A stretch of DNA of 64,000 nt from Domibacillus indicus (GTDB taxonomy: Bacteria; Bacillota; Bacilli; Bacillales; Domibacillaceae): NCBI RefSeq assembly GCF_000970685.1, contig NZ_LAJB01000009.1, forward strand, positions 1-64,000, in the 5' to 3' direction. The position numbers and the translations under genes are program-made. Positions 37,413 to 46,540 of this stretch are shown in pieces. Position 1 is the stretch's first letter. Every line of letters starts with the position of its first letter. The notes beneath the pieces are model-generated. The model searched no databases and had not been told where the DNA came from. It saw only the letters and a list, made by a program, of their open reading frames with translations.

Positions 37413-38430
37413 AGGTAATCACCTCCGAATCGACTTGCTGGGCATCTAAAAACGCTACGGCTCTGGCTACTTCAGCAGGATCACCTGTTATTTGCACAAA
37501 TAGTGTCCCATACGCGCCGTTTTGCGTTTGCGAAATTTTCCCCTGGAGAATATTTACTCCCACTTGAAACGACCGAATCAATTCTGTCACAACCGGCTGT
37601 TCAGCTGATACACCAACAAAGGTCAATTTGACAATTTTCCCATCTGGATGTTCAGTCAGAAGATGCTGAATCGTTTCTTTTGACTCTTCCGGCTCGGTCA
37701 CCTGCTGTACAAACCGCTTGGTAATCGGCTGCTCTGGACGGCGGAATACATCAAGAACCGGGCCAAGCTCCACAATCTGGCCGTTTTCCATTACCGCTAC
37801 CCGATGGCAGATTTTCCGGATTACGTGCATTTCGTGCGTAATAAGGACAATCGTCAATCCGAGCCGCTCATTAATATCGACAAGCAGATCTAAAATAGAA
37901 TCCGTTGTCTGCGGATCGAGGGCAGATGTCGCTTCATCGCAAAGCAGCACCTTTGGATTGTTTGCAAGCGCCCGGGCAATGCCGACACGCTGCTTCTGGC
38001 CGCCGGAAAGCTGTGAAGGATAAGAGTCACCCCGCCCTTCAAGGCCGACAAGCTCGATCAATTCCGCTACGCGCTTATCCCGTTCCGCTTTTGCTACACC
38101 GGCAATTTCAAGCGGAAATGCGATATTTTCACGTACTGTCCGCGACCATAACAAATTAAAATGCTGGAAGATCATGCCGATCTCCTGGCGCGCTTTCCGA
38201 AGTTCCGTCCCTTTAATGGTTGAGATTTTCCGTCCCGCAACGGTTACGGATCCTTCAGTTGGCGTTTCAAGCCCATTCAGCATGCGGATCAGTGTACTTT
38301 TTCCGGCGCCGCTGTAGCCGATCATGCCAAAAATTTCGCCTTCCTGCACGGAAAGATTTATATTGTCAACAGCCTTCACCGGGCCGTTTTTTGTTTGAAA
38401 TACTTTTTTTGCCTGCTCAATAAAAATCAC
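37405..38430 (-). CDS. metN: Methionine ABC transporter ATPase
   Basis: A 341-residue ATP-binding protein: Walker A GYSGAGKST near 38, signature LSGGQKQR near 140, Walker B VLLCDEATSALD near 160, and a C-terminal NIL regulatory domain (about 265-341) that senses intracellular methionine. The start is GTG at 38430, behind AAAGGAAG; the longer frame from 38586 is inside the SAM riboswitch and is not translated. Expression is governed by that riboswitch. Confidence 0.94.
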   Translation of the reverse strand: MIFIEQAKKVFQTKNGPVKAVDNINLSVQEGEIFGMIGYSGAGKSTLIRMLNGLETPTEGSVTVAGRKISTIKGTELRKARQEIGMIFQHFNLLWSRTVRENIAFPLEIAGVAKAERDKRVAELIELVGLEGRGDSYPSQLSGGQKQRVGIARALANNPKVLLCDEATSALDPQTTDSILDLLVDINERLGLTIVLITHEMHVIRKICHRVAVMENGQIVELGPVLDVFRRPEQPITKRFVQQVTEPEESKETIQHLLTEHPDGKIVKLTFVGVSAEQPVVTELIRSFQVGVNILQGKISQTQNGAYGTLFVQITGDPAEVARAVAFLDAQQVDSEVITYE

Positions 38431-38450
38431 GGGATCACTTCCTTTCCACG

Positions 38451-38607
38451 AAAAAAGCCTGTCTGCCCATAGCGACAGAAAGGCTTTGCGTTCAAAATTC
38501 CTTTCTCTCATCTCCCGTAGCATACTGCTTCGTGTGATTTGGCACCTTTTCTTGAAAAGACGGTTGCCGGGCTTCATCGGGCACATTCCCTCTGCCGCTC
38601 TTGATAA
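38451..38607 (-). promoter_or_regulatory. SAM-I riboswitch (S-box) and its terminator upstream of metN
   Basis: On the minus strand the leader holds the S-box core in order: CTTATCAAGAGCGGCAGAGG, GCCCGATGAAGCCCGGCAAC, then GGTGCCAAATC, and further downstream a hairpin (about 38455-38487) ending in a T run, which is the expression platform. Binding of S-adenosylmethionine should favour the terminator and switch metNPQ off. Established class (SAM-I); matched by eye to its conserved core, so exact boundaries are approximate. Confidence 0.92.
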
Positions 38608-38634
38608 GAGTTTCTTTATTTACGTACGAAATGG

Positions 38635-38664
38635 ATTTTACCACCGCCATAACAGCCGTGTCAA
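38635..38664 (-). promoter_or_regulatory. Sigma-A promoter of metNPQ
   Basis: Minus strand TTGACA (38659-38664), 18 bases, TAAAAT (38635-38640), placed about 28 bases before the first riboswitch helix. Confidence 0.7.
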
Positions 38665-38700
38665 CATTTCAATGTTTAATCCTGACAAAACTCGATCGGC

Positions 38701-39000
38701 CTACAAAAACGACCGCATTTCTTCATATATATATGGAACTGACTGAAAAGCGTAAATTTTCTTTTTAAGCTTCCCTTTTTGAAGAAAAAGTAAACATGGG
38801 ACACTTTCCACTTCAAATTGGCGGGACAGCTCTTCATGATAATTTAAATTGATTCGCTGAAGCGGAATATGTAAATCCGTTGCCTCAACTACATCCAGCA
38901 TTTTTCCCGCTACCTGGCAAGTCCCGCACATTGGTGTATACAAGTAAAGGGCAGCTTTTGGCATTGCCATTAATTTTTCGATTGCTTGCGCTGTTTTCAT
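38701..39000 (-). CDS. yusE: Thioredoxin-like protein YusE
   Basis: A 99-residue thioredoxin-fold protein with a CGTC redox motif (MCGTCQVAG near residue 25) and the cis-proline region VESVPCLLF near 66. Likely a cytoplasmic thiol-disulfide reductase; partner unknown. The start shares one base with the yusF stop (TAATG), so they are coupled. Its position after yusF and upstream of metN matches B. subtilis. Confidence 0.87.
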   Translation of the reverse strand: MKTAQAIEKLMAMPKAALYLYTPMCGTCQVAGKMLDVVEATDLHIPLQRINLNYHEELSRQFEVESVPCLLFLQKGKLKKKIYAFQSVPYIYEEMRSFL

Positions 39001-39359
39001 TACCCCTGAATCCCTTCTTTTTGCAAAAACTCACCGCGCACATCGATATTGGCACTCATTAGAATTCCGGCTAAATGCCGATGCGGCGCTGATGCTACTT
39101 CTTTGTAGCCGCGGTCGATATAAAGGTGGCAGGCATGAGGAAGCTCGCGCTTAAACTGGCGGCGCAGCTTTTCGCCTGATGCATCCGCATCAACCAAAAT
39201 GTAAACGTCGCGCTCAAACAATTCCTCGACTAGTTCATCAAGGCGCGATACGCCAATTGTTCCATTCGTACAAATGATGTCTACCGGCTCCTTGACAATT
39301 TCAGCCACCCGTTTCCGATCAGATGACCCTTCGACGATAATCGTTTTTTCTACCATCAT
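39000..39359 (-). CDS. yusF: Toprim-domain protein YusF
   Basis: A 119-residue stand-alone Toprim domain: IIVEGSSDR (catalytic Glu) at residues 6-14 and ILVDADASGEK (DxD) near 50-60, the metal-binding set found in primases, topoisomerases and RNase M5. It may act on nucleic acid; no activity is established. I use the ATG at 39359 with GGGGTGA 7 bases before it; neighbouring in-frame TTG, GTG and ATG codons are alternatives. Confidence 0.87.
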   Translation of the reverse strand: MMVEKTIIVEGSSDRKRVAEIVKEPVDIICTNGTIGVSRLDELVEELFERDVYILVDADASGEKLRRQFKRELPHACHLYIDRGYKEVASAPHRHLAGILMSANIDVRGEFLQKEGIQG

Positions 39360-39496
39360 CACCAATCACCCCGCTGCACGTTATGTCTTTTATGTTACGT
39401 GGTTATTATGAAAAGCGCAAGGCACAGCCTTCAAACAGCACAGTGGTTTAACACCTGGCAGGCCTGGCAGGCATCCTGCTTTCTTAAAAAAGGAAA

Positions 39497-39521
39497 AAAG
39501 ACCGGCAAAAAGCCGGTCTCC
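39497..39521 (-). terminator. Terminator of gcvH
   Basis: GACCGGC (39500-39506) pairs with GCCGGTC (39512-39518), loop of five, with T6 beyond on the minus strand; 4 bases after the gcvH stop. Confidence 0.8.
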
Positions 39522-39524
39522 TGT

Positions 39525-39908
39525 TTAATCTTCTTTTGTCATTTCTGCATATTGCTCCGCTGTCATCAAGTCATCAATTTGTGAAGCGTCAGAAGGCTCC
39601 ACCACAATCATCCATGCTTTTTCATATGGAGATTCATTAACGAATTCAGGGCTGTCATCCAATTCTTCATTGATTTCCACAACAGTCCCACTGACCGGCG
39701 CATACAATTCAGAAACGGTTTTAACAGACTCAACACTGCCAAATGGCTCGTCTGCTGTTACAGTATCACCAACAGATGGAAGCTCGACGAATACAATGTC
39801 GCCAAGTTCTGCCTGAGCAAAATCAGTGATGCCGATACGTACTTTCCCGCCTTCTTGTTTTACCCATTCGTGTTCTTCAGAATAGCGAAGCTCTTTAGGC
39901 AAGTTCAT
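39525..39908 (-). CDS. gcvH: Glycine cleavage system H protein
   Basis: A 127-residue lipoyl-domain protein that shuttles the aminomethyl arm between the P, T and L proteins; in Bacillus it is also a central lipoyl relay protein. The lipoylated lysine is in [18 protein letters not shown] near residue 63. Typical length. It stands alone, without gcvT or gcvP, as in B. subtilis. Its lipoyl group is made by LipA (18.6 kb). Confidence 0.95.
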   Translation of the reverse strand: MNLPKELRYSEEHEWVKQEGGKVRIGITDFAQAELGDIVFVELPSVGDTVTADEPFGSVESVKTVSELYAPVSGTVVEINEELDDSPEFVNESPYEKAWMIVVEPSDASQIDDLMTAEQYAEMTKED

Positions 39909-39979
39909 GTGTATGTACCTCCAGATTGGAATAATTACACTTTACACTTTACTGATTATTGAAACAGAAAGCAAGAAAA

Positions 39980-40330
39980 TCACTGCCACTTCTGGCTGTA
40001 CTCTTCCTCTTTAAAGCCGACAGCAACTGTATTGTCCTGAATGGCAAGCGGCCGCTTGATCAGCATGCCGTCTGATGAAAGAAGCTCAAGCAATTCATCT
40101 TCTGAAGCTGTGGCCACTTTATCTTTCAACCCAAGCTCGCGGTATTTTTGCCCGCTTGTGTTAAAGAACTTTTTCAGCGGCAGGCCGCTTTTTTCATACG
40201 CTTCCTTCAACTCGGCCTTTGATGGCGGAGACTCGACAATATGGATGGGTTCATATGATATATTATGCTCATCCAGCCACTTTTTTGCATTGCGGCACGT
40301 CCCGCACTTTGGATACCAGTAAAACTTCAT
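39980..40330 (-). CDS. yusI: ArsC/Spx-family protein YusI
   Basis: A 116-residue thioredoxin-fold ArsC/Spx-family protein with a CGTC motif at residues 9-12 (YPKCGTCRNAKKWL) and the family end LLIKRPLAIQDNTVAVGFKEEEY. The family includes arsenate reductases and the Spx regulator; YusI members are neither proven. It lacks the RPI patch of Spx but has KRPLA. Monocistronic. Confidence 0.87.
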   Translation of the reverse strand: MKFYWYPKCGTCRNAKKWLDEHNISYEPIHIVESPPSKAELKEAYEKSGLPLKKFFNTSGQKYRELGLKDKVATASEDELLELLSSDGMLIKRPLAIQDNTVAVGFKEEEYSQKWQ

Positions 40331-40949
40331 TTCTTATCACCTCATACACAAGCAGTTCGACACAACCCTTAAAAATCCTTTTTTAAATTGACGGCGGAAT
40401 TTCTGCTTTATTCGCGAAAAAAACCGCCCATTTTAAGAGGACGGCATGCTGATAAAAAAAACACGTCGGCCTTAAGAACGTAACAATAGACCGGCAAACA
40501 CCACTATTCTCTGAATGACAGAAGAGGCATAACGCTTTTCCTCCGCCGTTTCCGATTCATACAGCCATGCACAATGGGCTCCGGGCTGGCAGCTGCGCTT
40601 TCCTGCAGGGCGAACGCTGAACCAGCCCGTCCGCTCGTCCTGCGGGAGTTTTCGCCGCCAGCCCTCCGCCCGTCCATTTCAGAAAAAAACAGCTATAAAT
40701 GAATAATCAGGCTGTCTTTCTTTTAAAAAGAGAAGGAAACAAATCCTGCTGTTTTCCTGCCTGGACTAAGCGCTGTTCTTCTGCGCTATTTTTAAAAGAA
40801 TATACAACATCGCCTGTTCCACTTTTTATTAAATAATCCATTTATGAGTTTTCCGGACAGAAATCATCCAAAAACGAATGAAACGGCGCTCTTGATAAGC
40901 TTGTTTCTCAACATTGTGACGTACATCCTTCTTAAAGGAACGCACGGGT
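40331..40949. other. 619-base intergenic region between yusI and fadE
   Basis: Holds repeat R1 copy 2 (40575-40690), an ACCGCCC-containing stretch near 40429 that may be a trace of the GGGCGGTAT repeat, and a plus-strand frame (40844 onward) encoding a hydrophobic segment that might be a gene remnant. No complete gene was found. No obvious terminator was seen for fadE. Confidence 0.5.
40575..40690 (-). repeat. Intergenic repeat R1, copy 2
   Basis: In inverted orientation, near-identical to 18015-18135: GGACGGGCGGAGGGCTGGCG, AAAACTCCCGCAGGACGAGC, GTTCAGCGTTCGCCCTGCAG, GGAAAGCGCAGC. It lacks a 22-base stretch present in copy 1 and the second half of that copy. Confidence 0.75.
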
Positions 40950-42716
40950 TTACACAACATATTTCAAGGATGTGTTCAACCGCTCGGCAGCTTCGCGTTT
41001 TTTGGCAATCACATTTGTCGGCGTATGGCGGCTGAGCTTGCGGAGCACGGACATCATCATACGCAAAGTATCGCCTGATTCAATCGCCACGAGTGTTTCT
41101 CTGGCATGCTGCTCCATTTCATTAAATGCTTCCTGGCAGAAAATTTGTGTATACAGCACTTTCTGCTTATGTTTTTCTTCACCCGCCGCATCAATCGCTT
41201 TTTGAGTTCGCAGCACAGCTGATTCCATTGCATACACGAGATTTACGAGGTCAGCAATGTTCGCCAGCACCTCCTGTTCTTCCTGAAGCGCTTTACCGTA
41301 TTTCTGCACGGCAAGACCTGCGGCGAGGAGTGTAATTTTCTTTGCATTTTTCACCAGCATTTTCTCCTGTGCCAGCGCCGCATCCCCGGGTTCTTCCGGC
41401 ATCAGTGTCATCAGCTCGTTCTGCAGCTCTTTTGCTTTCTCAAATAACGGCAGCTCGCCCTTTATCGCTTTTTTCACAAATGTACCCGGCACAAGCAGCC
41501 GGTTAATTTCATTGGTGCCTTCAAAAATCCGGTTAATTCGGGAGTCGCGGTACATGCGGGCGATTTCGTACTCTTCCATAAAACCATAGCCGCCGTGGAT
41601 CTGAACTCCTTCATCAACCACATAATCAAGCACTTCCGAGCCGAAAAACTTGCCGAGCGAGCATTCAATAGCGTATTCGGCAATAGAGGCGGCAATGGCT
41701 TTGCCGTCTTTTTGTTCTTCTTCCGACAGGGCGCCCATCCGTTCTTCAAAGCAGCCGACTGTCCGGTAAATGGCGCTTTCCGCTGCATATAATTTGGAAG
41801 ACATCGTGCCGAATTTTTCTTTAATCAAGTTAAAATTAGCGATGGATGTTTGAAACTGCTTGCGGTCCGCCGCATATTTGAGTGAAATATCCAGTGCCCG
41901 TTTGGCGCTGCCGACCGCGCCGACTCCAAGCTTATAACGGCCGATATTCAGTATATTGAATGCAATCACGTGGCCGCGCCCCGCTTCACCGAGCAGGTTT
42001 TCTGCCGGCACCTCCGCATCGGATAAAATAAGAGTGCGTGTAGAAGAGCTTTTAATGCCCATCTTTTCTTCTTCGGCACCAGTTGACACCCCTGGATAGC
42101 CTTTTTCCACGATAAATGCTGAAAACTGCTCACCATCAATCTTTGCATAAACAATAAATATATCCGCGAAAGCGGAATTGGTAATCCACTGTTTTTCTCC
42201 GTTTAAAATATAATGGGTTCCCGCATCATTCAGCCGGGCAGTTGTTTTGGCGCCAAGAGCATCCGAACCGGACCCCGGCTCCGTTAAAGCATAGGCTGCA
42301 AAACGTGTGCCGGCGGCAAGGTCCGGCAGGTACGCTTTTTTCTGTCCTTCATTGCCAAACAGGACAATGGGAAGTGAGCCAATCCCTACATGAGCTCCAT
42401 GTGAAATTGAAAATCCCCCGGCGGCCGCCATTTTTTCTGCAATCAGTGCCGAGCTGATTTTATCAAGACTCAGCCCCCCGTACTCTTCCGGCACATCAGC
42501 CGCCAAAAGGCCAAGCTCACCCGCTTCCTGCAGCAGCCTGACGGAGCGGTCAAATTCATGCTTTTCAAGATAAGGCACTTCCGGCATCACACTGCCCATT
42601 ACATACTCTTCGGTTGTTCTGGCAATCATTTTTTGTTCATCCGTAAAGTCTTCCGGTGTAAAAACAGCACCTGCCTCTACATCTTCAATTAAAAAGGAAC
42701 CGCCTTTTGCTGCCAT
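40950..42716 (-). CDS. fadE: Acyl-CoA dehydrogenase FadE
   Basis: A 588-residue FAD enzyme for the first step of fatty-acid beta-oxidation. Acyl-CoA dehydrogenase core through about residue 385 (YALTEPGSGSDALGAKT, GEKQWITNSAFADIF, DRKQFQTSIANF, QIHGGYGFMEEYEIARMYRDSRI) then an extra C-terminal helical domain, as in the long YusJ/VLCAD-like type. The catalytic glutamate lies in FEGTNEINRL. The start at 42716 has AAGGGGGAA upstream; the longer frame runs into the fadA-fadE gap without a site. Last gene of the fad operon. Confidence 0.93.
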   Translation of the reverse strand: MAAKGGSFLIEDVEAGAVFTPEDFTDEQKMIARTTEEYVMGSVMPEVPYLEKHEFDRSVRLLQEAGELGLLAADVPEEYGGLSLDKISSALIAEKMAAAGGFSISHGAHVGIGSLPIVLFGNEGQKKAYLPDLAAGTRFAAYALTEPGSGSDALGAKTTARLNDAGTHYILNGEKQWITNSAFADIFIVYAKIDGEQFSAFIVEKGYPGVSTGAEEEKMGIKSSSTRTLILSDAEVPAENLLGEAGRGHVIAFNILNIGRYKLGVGAVGSAKRALDISLKYAADRKQFQTSIANFNLIKEKFGTMSSKLYAAESAIYRTVGCFEERMGALSEEEQKDGKAIAASIAEYAIECSLGKFFGSEVLDYVVDEGVQIHGGYGFMEEYEIARMYRDSRINRIFEGTNEINRLLVPGTFVKKAIKGELPLFEKAKELQNELMTLMPEEPGDAALAQEKMLVKNAKKITLLAAGLAVQKYGKALQEEQEVLANIADLVNLVYAMESAVLRTQKAIDAAGEEKHKQKVLYTQIFCQEAFNEMEQHARETLVAIESGDTLRMMMSVLRKLSRHTPTNVIAKKREAAERLNTSLKYVV

Positions 42717-42853
42717 GATCATTTCCCCCTTGTATTCCGCCATATAGTGACGGGCATAGATTTTCCGCCCTGGCTCATCGGAAGAGCAGAAAGGACCGGC
42801 GGAAGATCCTGCTGCCTGCAAAGCCTTAACACGCCGCTGATGAAAGGTTCAAA

Positions 42854-44032
42854 TCAGTTGATCAGCTCGAATACTCCGGCGGCTCCCATTCCGCCTCCAA
42901 TGCACATGGTGACTACCCCAAATTGCTGGCCGCGGCGTTTTAATTCATGAAGAAGCGTCAAAGTCAGCTTCGTTCCCGTACAGCCAAGAGGATGGCCGAG
43001 CGCGATGGCGCCGCCGTTTACATTTACTTTCTCTTCATCGAGTCCCAGTTCCCTAATAACCTGGATTGCCTGAGAAGCAAATGCTTCATTCAATTCAAAT
43101 AAATCAATATCCGCCAGTTCCAGCCCCGCGAGCTTAAGTGCTTTTGGCACAGCGGCGACCGGCCCGATTCCCATAATTTCCGGCGGTACCCCTGCCACCG
43201 CAAAGGAACGGAACCTGGCGAGCGGCTGCAGGCCAAGCGCTTCCGCCTGCTCCCGTTCCATTACGAGCACTGCTGCTGCTCCATCCGATGTCTGTGACGC
43301 ATTTCCGGCAGTAACAGACCCTTCTGCCGAAAAAGCAGGCCGAAGCTTCGCCAGCCCTTCCATCGATGTTTCATGGCGCACTCCTTCATCCATTGAAAAG
43401 GTTATGTGTTCTTCCTGTATTTTAAAGTCATCACCCACTTGCCGGAATGTAACATCCACCGGCACAATTTCGTCCGTAAACTTTCCTTCTGAAATGGCGC
43501 GGGCTGCTTTTCTGTGGCTTTGAACGGCAAATGCATCCTGGTCCTCGCGTAAAATTCCATACTTTTTGGCTACTTCTTCTGCGGTATGGCCCATTGACAT
43601 ATAATAGCCCGGCATCTCCTCTGCAATTTTGACATTCGGCCGGGCAACATGGCCCATCATCGGCACCAGGCTCATCGATTCCACTCCGCCTGCGATCACA
43701 GTACTGGCATGGCCGAGCATAATCCGCTCCGCTGCACTGGCGATTGACTGAAGGCCTGAAGAGCAGTACCGGTTGATCGTAATGGCCGGCACGTCATGGG
43801 ACAGCCCGGCAAGCGCGCCAATATTCCGCGCAACGTTTAACCCCTGTTCCGCTTCCGGCATCGCACAGCCAATAATGACATCGTCAATTTCTCCGTCGTA
43901 GCTTCCCGCCCGCCTGAGTGTTTCTTTGATAACGAGTGCACCAAGATCATCGGGGCGCGTATAACGAAGTGTCCCTTTTTTCGCCTTGCCGACCGGTGTC
44001 CGTGCCCCCGTGACAATAACCGCTTCTTTCAT
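42854..44032 (-). CDS. fadA: Acetyl-CoA C-acyltransferase (3-ketoacyl-CoA thiolase) FadA
   Basis: A 392-residue thiolase performing the last step of beta-oxidation. The nucleophilic cysteine is in [14 protein letters not shown] near 89, with NEAFASQ near 315, [14 protein letters not shown] near 345 and [10 protein letters not shown] near 377 completing the active site. It is 13 bases after fadN; fadE follows at 137 bases, so fadE might have weaker expression. Confidence 0.94.
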   Translation of the reverse strand: MKEAVIVTGARTPVGKAKKGTLRYTRPDDLGALVIKETLRRAGSYDGEIDDVIIGCAMPEAEQGLNVARNIGALAGLSHDVPAITINRYCSSGLQSIASAAERIMLGHASTVIAGGVESMSLVPMMGHVARPNVKIAEEMPGYYMSMGHTAEEVAKKYGILREDQDAFAVQSHRKAARAISEGKFTDEIVPVDVTFRQVGDDFKIQEEHITFSMDEGVRHETSMEGLAKLRPAFSAEGSVTAGNASQTSDGAAAVLVMEREQAEALGLQPLARFRSFAVAGVPPEIMGIGPVAAVPKALKLAGLELADIDLFELNEAFASQAIQVIRELGLDEEKVNVNGGAIALGHPLGCTGTKLTLTLLHELKRRGQQFGVVTMCIGGGMGAAGVFELIN

Positions 44033-44045
44033 TTTTCTCTCCCCT

Positions 44046-46364
44046 TTAATTGCGAAGTGGTTTTCCTTTCATAAGCATATACTGCATACGCTGCTGTGTT
44101 TTCGGCATGGACGCAAGCTGCAGAAATGCTTCCCGCTCAAGCTCTAACAAATACTCTTCCTCAACCTCCGTTCCAAATGGCACATTTCCGCCGGCAATCA
44201 CCCAGGCCAGCTTTTTAGCAATGGCCAGATCATGTTCGGAGATAAAACCCGAGGCGTGCATTGACTGTGCGCCTACAAGCAATGCCGCATAGCCGGTTTC
44301 TCCCGTGACCGGAATTTTTCTGCGGATTGGCGCCGTGTAGCCGGCTTCGGCTAAATAAAGAGCCGCCTGTTTCGCGTCATACAAAAGATGGTCTTCATTT
44401 ACACTAATGCCGTCTGACTGGTATAAAAAGTGGCTGCCCCTGGCTTCCGCGGCGGAGGCTGATACCTTTGCCATCGCAATTGTCTCGAATACTTTATTGG
44501 CGACCGCCTGCAAATCATAATTCACGCCATCTGCCATTTGATTTAAATAGCGGATATAAAGCTCTTTGTTCCCGCCGCCGCCTGGAATAAGCCCAACGCC
44601 GGTTTCTACAAGGCCCATATACGTTTCATGGGCCGCCTGAATATGCGCTGCCGGCAGGCATACCTCGGTTCCGCCCCCAAGCGTCATTCCAAACGGCGCC
44701 GCCACCACGGGCTTTGAACTGTATTTGATTTTCATCATCGCCTGCTGAAACTGCTTGACGGTCATATCAATTTCCCACAGATCATCATCCTGCGCCGCCA
44801 TTAAGATCATGGCTAAATTTGCACCGACGCAGAAGTTTTTGCCCCGGTTTCCAATCACAAGAGCTTTGTAGTTTTTTTCTACTTCGTCAATAGAAGCCGT
44901 AATCATTTGAATAATATCGAGTCCAATCGCATTGTTGGGCGATGCAAATTCAAGCAGGGCCACTCCGTCTCCCATATCGTGCAGCCGGGCACCGCTGTTT
45001 TCTTTAATGATGGAAGTGTGTTTATTCAGTTCAATCACTTTTTCCCTTTGGGGTAGCGGCTTATAAGATTCCGATAACCGGTCATAGCAGCGCCCATCCT
45101 GATAAAATGCGCCGTCCAGCTGCTTCACCCAGCCCGGCACCGCCCGTCCTTCCGCCTCCATTCTCTCAATTGATCGTTTCACTCCGATTTTATCCCATAT
45201 TTCAAAAGGGCCTTCTTTCCAGCCAAAGCCCCACTTCATCGCCTGATCAATGGAAACAATATCATCGGCAATTTCACCGGCAAGCTCGGCTGAATAAAGG
45301 AGTACAGGCGCTATAATATTCCATAAAAACCGGCCTGCTTTATCATCTGCGTACAGAAGGGCCTGCCACCTGGCTGCACCTTTTTGCTGCTTTGCCGCCT
45401 CTATTGAAGCCGCTTTCATTTTTTTACGCTCTTCATATTCCATTGTTTTAAGATTTAACTCCAAAATGGTTTTTCCTTCTTTTTTGAAGAACCCCTGGCC
45501 TGCTTTTGCGCCGATCCAGCCCTTTTCCTTCATCTGCTTTAATTCCTCTGGAATACGGAAGACCTCCCGCTCCTCACCGGTTGTCTGGCCGTATACATTG
45601 CCGGCCACATGAATAAATGTATCAAGCCCTACCACATCGAGCGTTCGAAAAGTAGCGCTTTTCGGCCGGCCAATCAGCGGACCGGTAACAGAGTCTGCTT
45701 CTCCAGGCGACAAATTCATCTCTTTCATCACATGCATTGTTTTCAGCAGCCCGAACGTACCAACCCGGTTGGCAATAAAATTCGGCGTGTCTTTTGCCCG
45801 CACAACTCCTTTGCCGAGCACATTCTCCCCAAATGACTGCATATATGCCGTAACGGCCGGATCCGTTTCATTGGTCGGAATGATTTCCAGCAGCTTTAAA
45901 TAGCGGGGCGGATTAAAAAAATGCGTTCCTAAAAAATGGCGCTTAAAATCCTCGCTTCTCCCTTCCTTCATGGCACAGATGGAAATACCGGATGTGTTGG
46001 ATGACACAATACTGCTCTTTTTGCGATGAACATCAATAAGTTCAAAAATGGACTTTTTCACATCAAGCTGCTCAACAACTGCTTCAATGATCCAGTCTGC
46101 CTGCGCTAATTGATCCAGATCGTCTTCAAGGTTTCCAGGTGTAATAAGCGCCGCGTTTTGCTTGGCCGCAAGCGGTGCCGGCTTTTGCTTAAACAGCTTT
46201 TGAACAGCATTTTCAGAAAGGCGGCTGCGGTTTTCTTCCCCTTCTAAAACAATATCGAGCAAAATAGACGGGATGCCAATATTGGCCAGATGCGCTGCAA
46301 TGCCGGAGCCCATCACTCCTGATCCAATAACGGCTGCTTTGCGAATAGGCTGAGCCACGTTCAT
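44046..46364 (-). CDS. fadN: 3-hydroxyacyl-CoA dehydrogenase / enoyl-CoA hydratase FadN
   Basis: A 772-residue bifunctional beta-oxidation enzyme in the Bacillus order: N-terminal 3-hydroxyacyl-CoA dehydrogenase (IGSGVMGSGIAAHLANIG near 14, THFFNPPRYLKLLEIIP near 145) and C-terminal enoyl-CoA hydratase/isomerase (about 470-660, RGKNFCVGANL, GMTLGGGTEVCL, ETGVGLIPGGGGNKE). This is the reverse of enterobacterial FadB. First gene of fadN-fadA-fadE, with GAGGGGG before its ATG and a FadR box upstream. Confidence 0.95.
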   Translation of the reverse strand: MNVAQPIRKAAVIGSGVMGSGIAAHLANIGIPSILLDIVLEGEENRSRLSENAVQKLFKQKPAPLAAKQNAALITPGNLEDDLDQLAQADWIIEAVVEQLDVKKSIFELIDVHRKKSSIVSSNTSGISICAMKEGRSEDFKRHFLGTHFFNPPRYLKLLEIIPTNETDPAVTAYMQSFGENVLGKGVVRAKDTPNFIANRVGTFGLLKTMHVMKEMNLSPGEADSVTGPLIGRPKSATFRTLDVVGLDTFIHVAGNVYGQTTGEEREVFRIPEELKQMKEKGWIGAKAGQGFFKKEGKTILELNLKTMEYEERKKMKAASIEAAKQQKGAARWQALLYADDKAGRFLWNIIAPVLLYSAELAGEIADDIVSIDQAMKWGFGWKEGPFEIWDKIGVKRSIERMEAEGRAVPGWVKQLDGAFYQDGRCYDRLSESYKPLPQREKVIELNKHTSIIKENSGARLHDMGDGVALLEFASPNNAIGLDIIQMITASIDEVEKNYKALVIGNRGKNFCVGANLAMILMAAQDDDLWEIDMTVKQFQQAMMKIKYSSKPVVAAPFGMTLGGGTEVCLPAAHIQAAHETYMGLVETGVGLIPGGGGNKELYIRYLNQMADGVNYDLQAVANKVFETIAMAKVSASAAEARGSHFLYQSDGISVNEDHLLYDAKQAALYLAEAGYTAPIRRKIPVTGETGYAALLVGAQSMHASGFISEHDLAIAKKLAWVIAGGNVPFGTEVEEEYLLELEREAFLQLASMPKTQQRMQYMLMKGKPLRN

Positions 46365-46374
46365 GTCCCCCTCT

Positions 46375-46401
46375 TGAATGAATACTCATTCATTTACTAT
46401 A
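46375..46401 (-). promoter_or_regulatory. FadR operator and -10 region of the fad operon
   Basis: TGAATGAATACTCATTCA (46375-46392) fits the B. subtilis FadR operator consensus TGAATGANTANTCATTCA exactly. A TATAGT -10 (minus strand, 46396-46401) abuts it, so a bound FadR would block transcription; long-chain acyl-CoA relieves repression in B. subtilis. The -35 is poor. Confidence 0.85.
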
Positions 46402-46540
46402 CTTTCAATATACCGCACCTTTTTTTAAATTTCAACTGTCACATGAATGAAATTATTGGGTAAACTAATGAAAAGTCGTGAAAGCGCCTGTTCTTCTGCC
46501 TGCTGGCCGGGGACAAGCGCTGGGAAAGGGTGTGTCGGCC

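Noticed and set aside
38430-38586. Longer metN reading frame extending into the leader
   Set aside because: This sequence is the SAM riboswitch; the GTG at 38430 with its ribosome binding site is the start.
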